NCBI RefSeq assembly: GCF_030848805.1
Contig: NC_092360.1
Span: 21,555,701 to 21,619,700, forward strand
Reading direction: 5' to 3'
Length of the DNA: 64,000 nt
DNA from: Temnothorax longispinosus
Taxonomy: Eukaryota > Arthropoda > Insecta > Hymenoptera > Formicidae
Shown: one piece after another, positions 60,767 to 64,000 of the stretch
Layout of the letters: the number at the start of each line of letters is the position of its first letter
Numbering within the stretch: position 1 is the stretch's first letter
Notes under the pieces: model-generated
Database searches by the model: none
The model's input: only the letters and a program-made list of their open reading frames with translations
Told to the model about the DNA's origin: nothing
Program-made: the position numbers and the translations under genes

Positions 60767-63700
60767 ATAAAGATATAAAGAGACAGCAAATTGCAAAATC
60801 TGCACTTTTACGATAATGAAATTCCAACTGCACAACTAGGCCATAATTTGCCTATCGATTTGGTATGTTATTAAGAGTTCATCGATTTTCGGTCTGGTTT
60901 ACTTCTCTAACTATATCGGCTTTATTTCTGGAAGTTTTCCGGAGACGACGTTAATATTTTAAGCACTTCGTAAACGTTTAACCACGCGATTGGCAATATG
61001 ATGGCGACATGCAATCGATCAGCTACAACTCTATTGGTTTTTGGCAAAGTATATAGACGGTTTTCGAAGTACGTCGCACGATAAAGACTTTAGATTCTCT
61101 CTTCTCTGAAACGAGATATGGAAATTGGATTCTTGCTACTGGATATTCTGGGCATATCGATATCAAAGCCTGCTAAATTACACAAATACAATCGATTCTT
61201 ATAAAAGACAAACTAATTTTGTTACATTCTTACGGCTTTTTTTCATTAAAAATAATCATGTTACATTATAGGATAATATTTGTCATTTAAACAAGCGACT
61301 TTTCAAAGTAAATACATTTATAGGAATATAAGATTAATATTTGAACTCTAAATCAATCGATTGTATCGCGAAAAACGTATATAATAATATCGATTAAAAA
61401 CGGAGAGATCGTGATTGCATGTCGTTAAAATAACGAACTTTACGAACTTATTGCGTTGAAAATTTGATTATAAAAATCTCAATTACGAGATTAAAAATCT
61501 CGTTTTATTTTTGTTATTATTTTTAAAATAAAATAACAATTGCGCGCTTTAATTAAGTAGAATTCTCAAACGTTTTGTTGTAGCTGTAGGACAGAATGTT
61601 ATTATAAATGAGGTTTACCCTTTGCAAGAACTGCACCATGCATACGTATATACATACGGAAGTGTATTCATTATCGTCATAGTAGTTGGTGCAGTGCATG
61701 AATGTGCATGAGTGTCCCAAGAGTATCCCAGGAGTAATGCACGTATCAAGCTGTCACATTGACGCAAAGCGACGATTCTATTCGTCACGTTTGCGGTAAT
61801 TGGAACAGGTAATTGGAAAAAGTTTCGGAGATTCATTAGCAAGCGATTGTCGGCGCGATTGAATGTGCGTCGCTGGAAATGAGATTACACACTCGACTAT
61901 TTATTTTAATCGTACTACGTGTTTTACTCTCTCTCTCTTTCCCTATTTTGTGTACGCTCTTGAAAATTTATATTATAATCAAAATTCTGAAATGACTGCA
62001 GCCGGCAAATTGATTTATGCAACTATGCAGAAAATTTCAATTTTCTGCGGTAGTGGTTGCTACAGCGTTTCTATAATCGTTGATTATTTAATCATTTGTA
62101 TTCGCTATGTAATGAATTATTATTAATTTTATTATATGTTTTATTTTTATTTTATACGTTATACATGCGTATATATGCGCGCGCACCCGCGCCCGCGCTC
62201 GCGTGTGTGTGATTTCTTTCTAGATTTTCTCAATAGAATTTTTATTTTTAACTGGTATGATAATAGAATCTGACCGTCTTCTTTGTTCGCATTTACCATT
62301 TTACATTTTATAATAGGCTATTAACTTACCTTCTTGTACTTCGGTGTATCAAACATTTGTAAATCCATTGAATGGTACATCAATAATCCTGAGAGACGTT
62401 TCTTTAAATAAAAATCTTTCTTTTAGAAAAAAAAAAAGAAATTAATAGAAACATTTTTAAGTATCGAACAATAAAATTGCGAAAGCGTGTCCGCGAGTTT
62501 ATCAAAATTAAATTTCAGATTGTAACGACAACGCGATGATCGATGCGCCCATTTCGATTTGGCTTGTAAACACGTTTTTAATCTAGTAACGTACTTGCAA
62601 AAAAAAAAAGAAAATTCAATTCCACGGTGATCGATGAAAATTTGTTGGAAGATCTTCGTTATTACTTTACTGCGCGGGCGGCGAGCGGCGAGTCAGGTGC
62701 GAGGAAAAAAATGAACTGGGAAGTTTATAGCGTGATAAAAATTAGACGATGTTCTTAGCGTGAGCAACGAAGAAAATGAAATAACTAAGAATAACGAACC
62801 GCCGTCGCGTCGCTCATCGTGATCTACCGTGATCCACTGAGGATTATCGCTATGGACACCCCTGGCGCGGTTCAGCGCTTAAACTTTGCTCTTATTCGAT
62901 ACGATTTTTCTCTCTATTAACTTTTAAGCGGATTCTGTCGCGCAGCCTCTGCAATTTAGTTTCTTATAAATTGCTTAACGTTGTCATTTTTAACAGGAAC
63001 ATATGGAAGACATAATTACAAAATAAATAAAAATTTATAAGCGTATGTAAGACTGGTGCAGCTAATGGCGTATATTAATGTTTGTTATTTTCGTTAAATC
63101 AACGATTTTCTGTACGTTTGTTAGGAAAATATTTTTAATTAGAAGTCTTTTGAATTATGACAAATTTTAGTGGAAATAACCAATATGCAGTTATGTAACT
63201 GTATGATCTATTTTCGAGCAGAGCTTCTGAACCGTGTTAATTATTATAACGAAAATTATTTGAGATAAAAATTAATAAAAGAAAAGGAAGATTTTGATTA
63301 TCATCTTTGCAAAACATACTTGAACTGTTTTCCCTGAGTCTCAAGCTTTCATTACATAGTTTGTTGAATATATTTAAAAGTTACTGGAATTACGCGAATT
63401 CTAGTGCTTTAAGTAGTTAAATATAATCTCTACATATTTTGGCTTTTTTTACTAAAAGCTGTAGACGTGCAAAAGAGTACTGGAACTATTATTAAACTTT
63501 TATTACCTATGCTGCGTTCTATTATCTGTAGTAATGTACACGTAACACGGGAATATCGAATGCTTTGATGTTATTAGCTAAAATTGGAAAAGGAGTGTGT
63601 TAATTTTACATTTTATTATATGTATAAAGTTTCCTTAAAGTTAATACCTCGTCTTTGTTCGCGCAACTCCCAAGATTGATCTTAGAATTTATCGATATTA

Positions 63701-64000
63701 TGAAAATTTTAGTGTGCATGATTTTCATGGCAATATACTTTGGATCGGATAAGACGTGTCCCGTCTCTGCTTTCGCGATGTTGCGAAGCGCGTGACGCAT
63801 AGCAACTGCATAGATGCGCCTCGTCTCTCTGGCGCGTTATTATATTTTATTCAGTCCCTCATGTCGCCAGTAACAAAGCGGAAAACGAGACGAACAAGAT
63901 CATCAGTTACGCGCGCGTTTCGTCAAAGGATCGTCGAGAAAGTTGAAAAGCACTTTTGATTTGAAATGAAACACTAAGTATAACGTAAGTTATTTAAAGT
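60767..64000. other. non-coding DNA to the window end
   Basis: No gene recognised. About 62163-62211 is an alternating purine-pyrimidine run (GCGCGCGC, then GTGTGTGT) that could adopt Z-DNA. A slightly GC-richer patch lies at 62670-62880. A small imperfect inverted repeat CTGCACCATGCAT / TGGTGCAGTGCATG occurs at about 61627-61703. Confidence 0.35.

Noticed and set aside
1..64000. CRISPR arrays, rRNA genes, autonomous transposase or reverse transcriptase
   Set aside because: Looked for and not seen; the regular repeats present are minisatellite or old tandem units in a eukaryotic genome.

Overview
The window looks like insect nuclear DNA, most likely from a hymenopteran (ant, bee or wasp). 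It has compact multi-exon genes with canonical GT-AG introns, AT-rich introns and intergenic DNA, CpG-rich promoters, and many small fold-back elements. I cannot name the species. Four gene loci are clear.

(1) 1.0-3.7 kb, + strand: a complete 8-exon PPME1 gene (protein phosphatase 2A methylesterase, 386 aa).

(2) 4.8-23.0 kb, - strand: a tandem array of four KLHL1/4/5-type kelch-like genes (BTB-BACK-six kelch repeats, CUL3 adaptors), in transcription order D-C-B-A. D (19.7-22.95 kb) is complete, has a polyglutamine N-terminus and keeps the conserved family sequence. A (4.8-9.1 kb) is also an open 10-exon gene but lacks the polyQ leader. B (9.9-13.0 kb) has at least two frame-breaking indels and is a pseudogene. 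C (15.2-18.9 kb) is open except for one +1 shift in exon 8. Flanks and transposon insertions show A is paired with C and B with D. A two-gene block was therefore copied as a unit, leaving a fragment of PPME1 exon 6 at 13.4 kb as a scar. A, B and C differ from D mainly in the loops of the kelch propeller that bind substrate in characterised relatives, which suggests diversification of substrate recognition.

(3) 25.3-29.5 kb, - strand: a complete 3-coding-exon TRPML (mucolipin) endolysosomal cation channel (629 aa), with two adjacent related MITEs in intron 1.

(4) 34.8-35.5 kb, + strand: an intact KCTD8/12/16-like (Ktl-type) BTB/T1 protein of 245 aa in one coding exon. Non-coding 5' exons are proposed at about 30.6-30.77 kb and 31.26-31.30 kb.

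From 35.5 kb to 64.0 kb I find no convincing coding gene. This 28 kb is AT-rich with microsatellites, a 30-bp minisatellite, a 141-bp tandem array, a direct duplication, two fold-back elements and two weak candidate exons. It may be intergenic, or intron of a gene running out of the window. Small elements recur throughout: a tRNA-derived SINE downstream of each KLHL copy, a TTAA-flanked element in A and C, a TA-flanked MITE nested inside it in A only, and several hairpin MITEs. No rRNA, CRISPR array, functional tRNA or autonomous transposon was found.
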